DNA of 64,000 nucleotides. Source: Ruminococcus sp. AF31-8BH (GTDB lineage: Bacteria; Bacillota; Clostridia; Lachnospirales; Lachnospiraceae). Each line of letters starts with the position of its first letter. Positions within the stretch are counted from its first letter, which is position 1. Below the pieces are notes generated by a model that was given only the letters and a program-made list of their open reading frames with translations, was not told the origin of the DNA and searched no databases. The translations under genes were made by a program, and so were the position numbers. The DNA is taken from the NCBI RefSeq assembly GCF_003460605.1, contig NZ_QTVN01000001.1:466244-530243 (forward strand), given 5' to 3'. Shown in pieces: positions 53,949 through 64,000 of this stretch.

Positions 53949-54938
53949 ATGTTAGGGTTTAATGACATTATAGGACATGAAGAAATTATCAGGCATTTGA
54001 AGAATGCTATAGAGACGGAGAAAGTGTCCCATTCTTATATTTTTACAGGTGACCCTGGTTCTGGAAAGAAGCTGCTGGCAGGAACCTATGCCATGACGCT
54101 GCAGTGTGAAGAAGGCGGTACAGAGCCGTGCGGACACTGCGATTCCTGTAAGAAGGCCATTGGCAAGAATCATCCGGATATCATTATGGTGACCCATGAG
54201 AAGCCAAATGTCATTACCATTGACGAGATCAGGGAACAGGTTATCAATGATGTAGATATTAAGCCTTACTGCAGTCCGCATAAGATCTATATCATAGCAG
54301 ACGCGGAGATGCTGAATCCTCAGGCGCAGAATGCCCTTCTGAAGACCATCGAGGAGCCGCCGGAATATGCTGTGATCATGCTTCTTACAAGCAATATAGA
54401 TGCACTGCTGCCCACCATCCGTTCAAGATGCGTGCGTCTTGACCTGAAGGTAGTAGATGACGGTCTTGTGAAGAAATACCTTATGGAGCATCTTCATATA
54501 CCGGATTATCAGGCTGAAATTGATGCGTCCTACGCTCATGGAAGCATTGGCAAGGCGAAGAAAGCTGCTACTTCCCAGGAATTTGCAGACATGACCCAGA
54601 ATGCCCTTCGTATTCTGAAGAATGCAGATAACATGGAGGTCTATGAGCTTACAGAAGCCATTAAGGAGCTTTCCAATGACAAGCAGAACATTGGAGATTA
54701 CCTGGATCTTTTCCAGTTCTGGTTCCGTGATGTACTGATGTTTAAGGCTACACGGGAAGTAGATAATCTTGTTTTCAAACAGGAAATAAATTATATAAGG
54801 GAACAGGCAAGCCAGCGTTCCTATGAGAATCTGGAGAAAATTCTGGATGCACTGGAGAAGACTAAGGTACGTCTTCGCGCCAATGTAAATACAGAACTTG
54901 CCCTTGAGCTTTTGTTCCTTACAATCAGGGAGAAATAG
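53949..54938 (+). CDS. holB: DNA polymerase III delta' subunit
   Basis: A 329-residue clamp-loader subunit. It has a P-loop variant GDPGSGKK, a zinc module with CGHCDSCKK, IYIIADAEMLNPQAQNALLKTIEEPP and the SRC motif in IRSRCVRL. The start is ATG 53949, seven bases behind GAGGTG; GTG 53940 is within the ribosome site. It leads the holB-ricT-trmN6-rsmI run. Confidence 0.93.
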   Translation: MLGFNDIIGHEEIIRHLKNAIETEKVSHSYIFTGDPGSGKKLLAGTYAMTLQCEEGGTEPCGHCDSCKKAIGKNHPDIIMVTHEKPNVITIDEIREQVINDVDIKPYCSPHKIYIIADAEMLNPQAQNALLKTIEEPPEYAVIMLLTSNIDALLPTIRSRCVRLDLKVVDDGLVKKYLMEHLHIPDYQAEIDASYAHGSIGKAKKAATSQEFADMTQNALRILKNADNMEVYELTEAIKELSNDKQNIGDYLDLFQFWFRDVLMFKATREVDNLVFKQEINYIREQASQRSYENLEKILDALEKTKVRLRANVNTELALELLFLTIREK

Positions 54939-54939
54939 A

Positions 54940-55839
54940 ATGGCAAAAGTAGTAGGCGTAAGATTTCGGAATGTAGGTAAGATTTATTACTTCAATCCGA
55001 AGAACTATAAAATGAAGCCGGGCGATCACGTAATCGTTGAGACTGCCCGCGGTGTTGAGTATGGAAAGGTGGTGCTTGCACCTAAGGAGGTAGCAGATGA
55101 CCAGGTAGTACATCCTCTGAAGGAAGTGCTCCGCGTAGCGACTCCGGATGATGACGATAGAGAGAAATACAACAGAGAGCGCGAGAAGGATGCGTTCAAG
55201 ATCTGCCAGAAGAAGATCCGTGAGCACGGTCTTGAAATGAAGCTGATTGACGCAGAATACACCTTTGACAATAACAAGGTCCTGTTTTATTTTACAGCAG
55301 ATGGCAGAATTGATTTCCGTCAGCTGGTTAAGGATCTGGCATCTATTTTCAAAACCAGAATCGAGCTTCGCCAGATCGGTGTAAGAGATGAGACCAAGAT
55401 TCTGGGCGGAATCGGAATTTGCGGCAGATGTCTTTGCTGCCATACCTACCTTTCCGAGTTTGCTCCGGTATCCATCAGAATGGCCAAGGAACAGAATCTT
55501 TCTCTGAATCAGACCAAGATTTCAGGTGTCTGCGGAAGACTGATGTGCTGTCTGAAGAATGAGCAGGAGACTTATGAGGAGCTGAACCGCAGACTTCCGG
55601 GAATTGGAGATACTGTTACCACACCAGATGGAATCCAGGGCAATGTACAGAGTGTAAATGTACTTCGCCAGCTGGTGAAGGTTGTTGTGGAAATCGGCGA
55701 TGAGAAAGAGATTCAGGAGTTCCCTGTAGCGGAACTGAAATTCCGTTCCAGAAAGAAGAAAGTGAAGGTTTCCGAACAGGAAATGAAGGAACTGCAGGAT
55801 CTTGAAGACAAAAAGGGAGATTCCAAATTAAATGATTAA
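54940..55839 (+). CDS. ricT: RicT / PSP1 domain protein (YaaT)
   Basis: A 299-residue protein with the PSP1 domain. Cysteines GICGRCLCC and GVCGRLMCC lie in the positions used by the Ric complex to hold Fe-S clusters; with RicA and RicF it promotes RNase Y-dependent mRNA processing in B. subtilis. AGGGAG precedes ATG 54940, only one base after the holB stop. The C-terminus is Lys/Glu-rich. Confidence 0.93.
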   Translation: MAKVVGVRFRNVGKIYYFNPKNYKMKPGDHVIVETARGVEYGKVVLAPKEVADDQVVHPLKEVLRVATPDDDDREKYNREREKDAFKICQKKIREHGLEMKLIDAEYTFDNNKVLFYFTADGRIDFRQLVKDLASIFKTRIELRQIGVRDETKILGGIGICGRCLCCHTYLSEFAPVSIRMAKEQNLSLNQTKISGVCGRLMCCLKNEQETYEELNRRLPGIGDTVTTPDGIQGNVQSVNVLRQLVKVVVEIGDEKEIQEFPVAELKFRSRKKKVKVSEQEMKELQDLEDKKGDSKLND

Positions 55840-56572
55840 TGATCTTGTGAAGGAGAATGAACGTGTGGATGACTTGCAGAATGGATATTACATTATCCAG
55901 GATCCACAGAAATTCTGCTTCGGTATGGACGCTGTTCTGTTATCTGGATTTGCCAGAGTGAAGAAAGGGGAGAAGGTTCTTGATATGGGAACCGGAACCG
56001 GGATCATCCCGGTGCTCCTTGCATCCAAGACACCAGGAGAGCATTTCACTGGTCTGGAGATTCAGGAAGAATGTGCCGAAATGGCGGCAAGAAGTGTGAA
56101 ATACAATAACATGGAGGACAGGGTCAGTATCAGACAAGGCGATATCAAAGAGGCTGCCGGCATTTTCGGGGCAGCTTCTTTTCATGTTGTGACATGCAAT
56201 CCGCCTTATATGATCGGCCAGCATGGGCTGACCAATCCTCATATGCCCAAGGCAATTGCCAGACATGAGATTTTGTGCACCCTTGAGGATGTGGTAAGCC
56301 AGGCTGCTAAGCTTCTGGGGGACAGGGGCCGTTTTTATATGGTGCACCGGCCCTTCAGGCTTACGGAAATTATGAATGTGCTGACGAAGTACAAGCTGGA
56401 ACCGAAGCGAATGCAGCTGGTTTACCCATATATAGACCGGGAACCGAACATGGTACTGATTGAGGCCCTTAAGGGCGGAAATTCCAGAATCACAGTGGAA
56501 AGACCGCTGATCGTCTATGAGAAGCCGGGAGTTTATACAAAGGAAATCCTGGAAATGTATGATATGGTCTGA
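55832..56572 (+). CDS. trmN6: tRNA1(Val) adenine37-N6 methyltransferase TrmN6 (YabB)
   Basis: A 246-residue class I methyltransferase. It has LDMGTGTGIIPVLLASK (SAM site) and the N6-adenine catalytic motif NPPY in VVTCNPPYMIG. It overlaps ricT by eight bases. The target nucleotide is inferred from the family. Confidence 0.88.
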   Translation: MINDLVKENERVDDLQNGYYIIQDPQKFCFGMDAVLLSGFARVKKGEKVLDMGTGTGIIPVLLASKTPGEHFTGLEIQEECAEMAARSVKYNNMEDRVSIRQGDIKEAAGIFGAASFHVVTCNPPYMIGQHGLTNPHMPKAIARHEILCTLEDVVSQAAKLLGDRGRFYMVHRPFRLTEIMNVLTKYKLEPKRMQLVYPYIDREPNMVLIEALKGGNSRITVERPLIVYEKPGVYTKEILEMYDMV

Positions 56573-56640
56573 TCCGACAGCAGAAGAATGCTGTAATGAC
56601 GGATCGGAAACAGAGCCGATTGCAGAAGGGAGAACAGGAT

Positions 56641-57486
56641 ATGAGCGGTAAATTATATTTATGCGCCACGCCTATAGGAAATCTGGAGGACATTACCTTG
56701 CGGGTTCTCAGAACACTGAAGGAAGTGGATCTGATCGCAGCAGAGGATACCAGAAACAGTATCAAGCTGCTGAATCATTTTGACATAAAAACACCGATGA
56801 CCAGCTATCACGAATACAACAAGGTGGAGAAAGCATACACACTGATTGACAAGATGCGTTCCGGTGTGAATGTAGCGCTTATTACAGATGCAGGAACTCC
56901 TGGCATTTCAGATCCGGGAGAAGTGCTTGTTGCCATGTGTTATGAGGCTGGCATTGAAGTGACATCCCTGCCAGGTCCTGCTGCCTGCATTACAGCGCTT
57001 ACCCTGTCGGGCCTTTCTACCCGCAGGTTTGCTTTTGAGGCCTTTTTACCGCCTGACAAGAAGGAGCGCAAGGCAATTCTGGAAGAGCTGAAAAGTGAGA
57101 CGAGGACCATCATTCTCTATGAGGCACCCCATCATCTTGTAGGCACTTTAGAGGAGCTTTATGAGACTCTGGGCAACCGCAGGATGACTCTTTGCCGAGA
57201 GCTTACCAAAAAGCACGAGACCGCATTTTGCAGTACTATTAAGGATCTGCTGGATTTTTATCAGGACCAGAAGCCCCTTGGTGAATGCGTTCTTGTAATT
57301 GAGGGAAAAAGCCGCGAGGAGATTCGGGAAGAAGAAAAAGCAGCATGGGAAGAGATGTCCATTTCCCAGCATATGGAAGTTTATGAGAAGCAGGGAATTG
57401 CCCGCAAGGAGGCAATGAAACTGGTTGCCAAAGACCGCGGCGTGACCAAAAGAGAGATTTATCAGGCTTTGCTGGAAATAAAATAG
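56641..57486 (+). CDS. rsmI: 16S rRNA (cytidine1402-2'-O)-methyltransferase RsmI
   Basis: A 281-residue tetrapyrrole-methylase-fold enzyme. LYLCATPIGNLEDITLR, AAEDTRNS, ITDAGTPGISDPGE and SLPGPAACITAL are conserved. A GGGAG site and ATG 56641 are used rather than the longer frame from 56596. Terminated by a long AT-stem hairpin. Confidence 0.95.
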   Translation: MSGKLYLCATPIGNLEDITLRVLRTLKEVDLIAAEDTRNSIKLLNHFDIKTPMTSYHEYNKVEKAYTLIDKMRSGVNVALITDAGTPGISDPGEVLVAMCYEAGIEVTSLPGPAACITALTLSGLSTRRFAFEAFLPPDKKERKAILEELKSETRTIILYEAPHHLVGTLEELYETLGNRRMTLCRELTKKHETAFCSTIKDLLDFYQDQKPLGECVLVIEGKSREEIREEEKAAWEEMSISQHMEVYEKQGIARKEAMKLVAKDRGVTKREIYQALLEIK

Positions 57487-57501
57487 AAAAACTATAGGAA
57501 A

Positions 57502-57563
57502 CATGTAAAAAAAGGCGTATTTTTGACGGATATTCGTTGAAAATACGGCCTTTTTTTTACATG
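57502..57563 (+). terminator. Terminator of the holB-rsmI operon
   Basis: A long stem of CATGTAAAAAAAGG and CCTTTTTTTTACATG with an inner GTATTTT/AAAATAC; works in both directions. Confidence 0.85.
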
Positions 57564-57579
57564 CGGAAATGGCTTTTAA

Positions 57580-57609
57580 CTGGCAAAAACGGGGATTTTG
57601 TGATATAAT
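57580..57609 (+). promoter_or_regulatory. gyrB promoter
   Basis: CTGGCA (57580-57585), 18-base spacer, TATAAT (57604-57609). Confidence 0.5.
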
Positions 57610-57685
57610 AAATTAGTATTTTTATGCACAAAAACAGGAATGAAATCTGGCAGCAGAGCAATGCCATAAATTCCTGTGGTTTTGA

Positions 57686-59632
<1,947 letters not shown>

Positions 59633-59647
59633 GAGAGATAAAACAAT

Positions 59648-62167
59648 ATGGATGACAAGATTTTTGACCAGGTCCATGAGGTGGATCTGGAGAAAACCAT
59701 GAAAGAATCCTACATCGAGTATGCCATGAGCGTTATCGCTTCACGAGCACTTCCAGATGTAAGAGATGGTTTGAAGCCGGTACAGCGTAGAGTGCTGTAC
59801 TCTATGATTGAATTGAACAACGGTCCGGACAAGCCCCATCGTAAGTGTGCCCGTATCGTTGGTGATACCATGGGTAAATATCACCCTCATGGTGACAGCT
59901 CTATCTACGGAGCACTTGTAAATATGGCACAGGACTGGTCTTTCCGCTATCCGCTGGTTGACGGACATGGAAACTTTGGTTCTGTGGATGGTGACGGCGC
60001 CGCTGCTATGCGATATACAGAGGCACGTCTCAGCAAGATTTCCATGGAGATGCTTGCTGACATCAACAAAGATACCGTTGATTTCCAGCCGAACTTTGAT
60101 GAAACCGAGAGAGAGCCAAAGGTTCTCCCGTCCCGTTTCCCCAACCTTCTGGTAAATGGAACCACAGGTATTGCCGTTGGTATGGCTACTAACATTCCGC
60201 CTCACAATCTTCGTGAGGTTATTAATGCTGTGGTAAAAATTATTGACAATACCATTGAAGAGCAGAGAGAAACTACCATGGAGGAGCTTCTTGACGTTGT
60301 AAAAGGTCCGGATTTCCCTACTGGAGCCACCATTCTTGGAAGAAGGGGAATCGAGGAAGCATACCGTACCGGACGCGGCAAGATCCGTGTTCGTGCAGTC
60401 TCCAACATCGAGACCCTGCCAAACGGCAAGTCCCGTATTATCGTTACAGAGCTTCCATACCTGGTAAATAAGGCACGTCTGATCGAGAAAATCGCAGAAC
60501 TTGTCCGCGATAAGAAGATTGACGGAATTACAGACCTGAACGATCATTCCAGCCGTGAGGGCATGCGGATCTGCATTGATCTTCGTAAGGATGCCAACGC
60601 AAACGTTGTTCTGAATCAGCTGTACAAGCATACCCAGCTGCAGGATACCTTTGGCGTAATCATGCTTTGCGTGGTTCCTCAGGGTGACAGTCTGGTACCG
60701 AAGGTGCTGAATCTGAAAGAGCTTCTGGAGCATTATCTTGCCCATCAGGAAGATGTTGTAACCAGAAGAACCAAATACGACCTGAATAAGGCACAGGAGC
60801 GTGCACATATTTTAGAGGGTCTGTTAAAGGCACTGGATAACATTGATGAGGTTATCAGGATCATTCGTGCTGCACGTAATGTTCAGATTGCCAAGCAGGA
60901 ATTAATGGACCGATTTGAACTTACAGATGTACAGGCTCAGGCAATCGTTGATATGCGACTGAGAGCTCTGACAGGTTTGGAAAGAGAAAAGTTGGAAGCA
61001 GAATATGCAGAGTTAGAGGAGAAAATCCGCAAATTCCTGGCAATTCTTGCAGACAGAAATCTTCTTCTCCGCGTTGTAAGAGAAGAGATTCTTGCAATTG
61101 CTGACAAATATGGTGATGAGAGAAGAACTGCTATTGGATATGATGTATACGATCTTTCCACAGAGGATCTGATTCCAAGGGAAAATACTGTCATTACGAT
61201 GACCAAGCTTGGCTATATTAAGAGGATGACCGTAGATAATTTCCGCAGCCAAAACAGAGGCGGACGCGGAATCAAGGGAATGCAGACCATTGAAGATGAC
61301 TATATCGAAGAGCTTCTGATGACCACCACACATCACTATCTGATGTTCTTTACCAATACAGGACGAGTATACCGTCTGAAAGCATATGAGATTCCGGAAG
61401 CAGGAAGAACGGCAAGAGGTACGGCAATCGTGAACCTTCTGCAGCTTATGCCGGGAGAACGTATTACAGCGGTAATTCCTATGCGGAATTTCGAGGAAGG
61501 CCGTTATCTGGTTATGGCAACCAAGAATGGTCTTGTGAAGAAAACTCCGATGGAAGAGTATGCAAATGTGCGTAAGACCGGACTTGTGGCAATTACCCTT
61601 CGAGATGATGACGAGCTGATTGAAGTAAAGGCAACGGATAACAACAAGGATATTATGCTGGTTACCAAGGATGGTATGTGTATCCGGTTTAAAGAAACAG
61701 ATGTAAGAAGTACTGGAAGAAGTTCCATGGGTGTTCGCGGCATGAACCTGGATCCAGGAGATGAGGTTGTGGCAATGCAGCTGAATTCCCAGGGCGATTA
61801 CCTTCTTGTCGTATCCGAAAATGGTATGGGCAAACGCACAGCCATGAGTGAGTTTACCTGCCAGAACCGTGGCGGTAAGGGTGTAAAATGCTACAAGATT
61901 ACCGAAAAGACAGGTAATGTTATCGGTGCCAAAGCCGTGAATGAAGAAAACGAGATTATGATGATTACCACTGAGGGAATTATCATTCGTATTACCTGTG
62001 CCGGAATTTCCATTCTTGGAAGAATTACATCTGGTGTGAAGCTGATCAATCTTGATGAGGGTGTAACTGTGGCAAGCCTTGCCAAAGTTCGCGAAAAAGT
62101 CGAGGAAAATGCAAACGGCGGCAGCAGTGAGGAGCCTGTGGAAGAAGCAGATGAAAAAGAAAACTAG
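59648..62167 (+). CDS. gyrA: DNA gyrase subunit A
   Basis: An 839-residue cleavage subunit. The active-site Tyr123 is in [11 protein letters not shown]. The quinolone region reads [11 protein letters not shown], with Ser84 (E. coli Ser83) kept and Gly88 at the E. coli Asp87 position. The C-terminal beta-pinwheel carries a GyrA-box ([11 protein letters not shown]). AGGAGAG precedes the ATG. Confidence 0.98.
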   Translation: MDDKIFDQVHEVDLEKTMKESYIEYAMSVIASRALPDVRDGLKPVQRRVLYSMIELNNGPDKPHRKCARIVGDTMGKYHPHGDSSIYGALVNMAQDWSFRYPLVDGHGNFGSVDGDGAAAMRYTEARLSKISMEMLADINKDTVDFQPNFDETEREPKVLPSRFPNLLVNGTTGIAVGMATNIPPHNLREVINAVVKIIDNTIEEQRETTMEELLDVVKGPDFPTGATILGRRGIEEAYRTGRGKIRVRAVSNIETLPNGKSRIIVTELPYLVNKARLIEKIAELVRDKKIDGITDLNDHSSREGMRICIDLRKDANANVVLNQLYKHTQLQDTFGVIMLCVVPQGDSLVPKVLNLKELLEHYLAHQEDVVTRRTKYDLNKAQERAHILEGLLKALDNIDEVIRIIRAARNVQIAKQELMDRFELTDVQAQAIVDMRLRALTGLEREKLEAEYAELEEKIRKFLAILADRNLLLRVVREEILAIADKYGDERRTAIGYDVYDLSTEDLIPRENTVITMTKLGYIKRMTVDNFRSQNRGGRGIKGMQTIEDDYIEELLMTTTHHYLMFFTNTGRVYRLKAYEIPEAGRTARGTAIVNLLQLMPGERITAVIPMRNFEEGRYLVMATKNGLVKKTPMEEYANVRKTGLVAITLRDDDELIEVKATDNNKDIMLVTKDGMCIRFKETDVRSTGRSSMGVRGMNLDPGDEVVAMQLNSQGDYLLVVSENGMGKRTAMSEFTCQNRGGKGVKCYKITEKTGNVIGAKAVNEENEIMMITTEGIIIRITCAGISILGRITSGVKLINLDEGVTVASLAKVREKVEENANGGSSEEPVEEADEKEN

Positions 62168-62708
62168 AATAATCATTCTGGGTATTGTTCTGGTGCTTGC
62201 CATGGCAATGTCCGGATGCGGTGTAAACCAGAAATCACCTGAGGGAGTTGTGGAATCCCTTATAAAAGAATACGTAAACGGCAGTGAAAAGAAAGTGAAA
62301 AAGTGCTATTCAGGCGGAGACGATGCCAATGAGCTTCTTCAGACGGAAATCGATGCTACGCTTCAGTATTTTGCCGCACACAATCCAACGAAAGTGAAGG
62401 TGGAGGAGTGCGATAAGCTTTCTGAGAAAGACAAGTATACTTACGTTTATATTTATTATAACCTGGTTCTGGAAAACAGCCAGGAATATCCATGCGTGGG
62501 TACCTACATGGTAGAGAAAAACGGAAGCAAATATTATGTTATGCCGCCGTCTGAGATTACAGATGAACTGAGAACTCAGGCAGCGACAGATTATGCCAAG
62601 TTTATGACAACAGATACTTACAAGAATTATACGAAGGCATACAATGTATTTGTGAAAAAGAACCCGGGATATGAAGAAAAAATTGCAAATAAGCTAAACG
62701 CAGAGTAA
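62151..62708 (+). CDS. Lipoprotein overlapping gyrA
   Basis: A 185-residue predicted lipoprotein with lipobox AMSGCG near residue 23. The mature part has a DUF4878-like look ([16 protein letters not shown], then a beta-rich half ending [13 protein letters not shown]) but this is not certain. ATG 62151 overlaps the gyrA end by 17 bases; GGAAG seven bases upstream lies inside gyrA. The gene is thus translationally tied to gyrase, which is unusual for a lipoprotein. Confidence 0.7.
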   Translation: MKKKTRIIILGIVLVLAMAMSGCGVNQKSPEGVVESLIKEYVNGSEKKVKKCYSGGDDANELLQTEIDATLQYFAAHNPTKVKVEECDKLSEKDKYTYVYIYYNLVLENSQEYPCVGTYMVEKNGSKYYVMPPSEITDELRTQAATDYAKFMTTDTYKNYTKAYNVFVKKNPGYEEKIANKLNAE

Positions 62709-62712
62709 GGGG

Positions 62713-62747
62713 AGGCTGCTGCAGGATATTAAGATCTTGCAGCAGTC
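62713..62747 (+). terminator. Terminator after the gyrA-lipoprotein operon
   Basis: GGCTGCTGCA/TGCAGCAGTC stem followed by TTTTCTC. Confidence 0.7.
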
Positions 62748-62778
62748 TTTTCTCATATTTCAGAAAGGAACTGCTAAA

Positions 62779-63498
62779 ATGAAAAGAATTATAGTAATGG
62801 TTTTGAAAAACATATTATTTGTGCCATATTACTGGATTATGTTAAATTGGTACGCTGCGCATGTGGACCGCTATACAGAAGAACAGCTCTATGCAATGCT
62901 GAAAAAAATCGATCACGCGGCCAACCGAGGCGGAAATCTGCATATTGACGCCCACGGTGTGGAAAATATACCTTCAGAAAATGGATTTATATTTTATCCC
63001 AATCATCAAGGATTATATGATGTGCTTGCAATCATGGAGGTGTGCCCGGTACCTTTTTCAGTAGTTGCCAAAAAAGAGGTTGGAAATGTTCCGTTCCTGA
63101 AACAGGTATTTGCATGTATGAAAGCTTTCCTGATTGACAGGGAAGACATCAAACAGTCCATGCAGGTTATTATCAATGTTACAAAAGAAGTAAAAGCAGG
63201 AAGAAACTATCTGATATTTGCAGAGGGAACCAGAAGCAAAAACGGAAATCACCCACAGGAGTTTAAAGGCGGAAGCTTCAAAGCGGCTATGAAGGCAAAG
63301 TGCCCGATCGTTCCGGTAGCTCTGATCGATTCCTATAAAGCGTTTGATACCGGATCTGCCAAAATGCTGGATGTACAGATTCATTTCCTGAAGCCGATGG
63401 AGTATGAAGAATATAAAGATATGAAATCCACCGAGATTGCAGCTGAAGTAAAAAGAAGAATTGAGGAAACAATCCGGGAAAATGCCAGGGATTTCTAA
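62779..63498 (+). CDS. 1-acyl-sn-glycerol-3-phosphate acyltransferase (PlsC-like)
   Basis: A 239-residue membrane-associated acyltransferase of phospholipid synthesis. One N-terminal hydrophobic helix (IIVMVLKNILFVPYYWIML), then the block NHQGLYD (H-x4-D catalytic pair) and FAEGTRSKNG (the EGTR phosphate-binding motif). ATG 62779 follows AAAGGA. The acceptor is assumed from the family. Confidence 0.88.
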   Translation: MKRIIVMVLKNILFVPYYWIMLNWYAAHVDRYTEEQLYAMLKKIDHAANRGGNLHIDAHGVENIPSENGFIFYPNHQGLYDVLAIMEVCPVPFSVVAKKEVGNVPFLKQVFACMKAFLIDREDIKQSMQVIINVTKEVKAGRNYLIFAEGTRSKNGNHPQEFKGGSFKAAMKAKCPIVPVALIDSYKAFDTGSAKMLDVQIHFLKPMEYEEYKDMKSTEIAAEVKRRIEETIRENARDF

Positions 63499-63659
63499 GG
63501 AATTCTGCTAAAAAAGTGGGAAAAATGGCGGAGATAATAAAAAATAAAATAAAATTAGAAAAAACCATTGACAAGGTGAAATATTTTAAGTATAATAACT
63601 CATGCGCTGTGAGAAATGCGCACTCCACAATTTAACAGCAGTTAAGTAGTTCGGAGACT

Positions 63660-63747
63660 GGAGAAGTACTCAAGAGGCCGAAGAGGTGCCCCTGCTAAGG
63701 GTATAGGTCGCTAACGCGGCGCGAGGGTTCAAATCCCTCCTTCTCCG
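63660..63747 (+). tRNA. tRNA-Ser (GCU anticodon)
   Basis: An 88-nt class II tRNA. Acceptor GGAGAAG/CTTCTCC, D arm, anticodon loop CTGCTAA with GCT, a long variable arm, T arm GAGGGTTCAAATCCCTC, and G discriminator. CCA is not encoded. Confidence 0.95.
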
Positions 63748-63797
63748 TTTTAAATTTTCTAAGATTTATAAAAAATCAAGAAAATTTAAAAAAGTAG

Positions 63798-63826
63798 TTG
63801 ACAAACACTTCTACTTATGATAAAGT
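63798..63826 (+). promoter_or_regulatory. rRNA operon promoter P1
   Basis: TTGACA (63798-63803), 17-base spacer, TAAAGT (63821-63826). Confidence 0.8.
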
Positions 63827-63890
63827 AGACAAGTCGTCAACAAAGACAAAAACTTCATCAAAAAGTTTTAAAAAAACTTGAAAAAAGTTC

Positions 63891-63919
63891 TTGACAAACG
63901 AAAAGAGATGAGGTAAAAT
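63891..63919 (+). promoter_or_regulatory. rRNA operon promoter P2 and start of the 16S leader
   Basis: TTGACA (63891-63896), 17-base spacer, TAAAAT (63914-63919). Downstream, AACCTTGATAACTAAACAG is typical of pre-16S leaders. The 16S gene itself starts beyond base 64000. Confidence 0.8.
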
Positions 63920-64000
63920 AAACAAGCTGTCGCAAAGAACTGACAGTGAACAACCTTGATAACTAAACAGTGAAACACATACGATTCTCGAAAATTTCTT

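Overview
The window is about 43% GC and carries a Firmicutes-type replication-origin region, most likely from a Lachnospiraceae gut anaerobe close to Blautia. This is inferred from the gene families (DUF3881, DUF4446, DUF4869, a Mn-dependent CBS/DRTGG pyrophosphatase, the divergent TnpB type), the strong AGGAGG ribosome sites and the gene order; no database search was possible.

Layout. 1-4.8 kb: the start of a tartrate dehydratase/transporter operon with a divergent LysR regulator, a C39-like protein and a YhcH-family protein. 4.9-9.0 kb: a decayed cyclic-di-GMP region, with a c-di-GMP-I riboswitch and terminator in front of a broken PAS/receiver gene, a broken diguanylate cyclase, tRNA-Arg(CCU), and an AT-rich two-gene cassette (DUF4869 plus a P-loop protein). 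9.0-13.9 kb: DUF3881, serS, DUF4446, parB and parA. 13.9-18.4 kb: a perfect parS, a ~560-nt intricately folded RNA closed by a 15-bp helix, an alpha/beta hydrolase with a second parS inside it, and a decayed IS200/IS605 element. 18.4-23.7 kb: a Gld-type ABC exporter operon with a third parS. 23.9-31.5 kb: the classical leftward operon rpmH-rnpA-yidD-yidC-khpB-mnmE-mnmG-rsmG.

The origin lies at 31.6-33.9 kb, with DnaA boxes on both sides of dnaA. Rightward from it come dnaN, yaaA and recF, a TPR/acidic/AAA-like protein of unknown role, rsmA, an S1-domain protein with an elaborate leader, a CBS-pyrophosphatase, a flavin reductase, a shikimate-kinase-like protein, murA, and metK behind a SAM-I riboswitch. 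A lipoprotein under three copies of a BlaI/CopY-like operator and a two-component system follow. Next is the yaaO-kinase-holB-ricT-trmN6-rsmI block (guanylate-kinase fold in the usual tmk slot), then gyrB-gyrA, a lipoprotein, an acyltransferase, tRNA-Ser(GCU), and tandem rRNA promoters whose operon begins beyond the right edge.

Genes point away from the origin on both sides, so most are co-directional with replication. ParA/ParB with three parS sites, DnaA/DnaN/RecF and gyrase form the replication-segregation core. RpmH, RnpA, YidC/YidD, KhpB, MnmE/MnmG, RsmG, RsmA, RsmI, TrmN6, SerS, the S1 protein, both tRNAs and the rRNA promoters form the translation core. The least explained items are the large RNA beside parAB, the DUF4869/P-loop pair, the TPR/AAA-like protein next to recF, the leader of the S1 gene, and the triple operator of the 48.5-kb lipoprotein.
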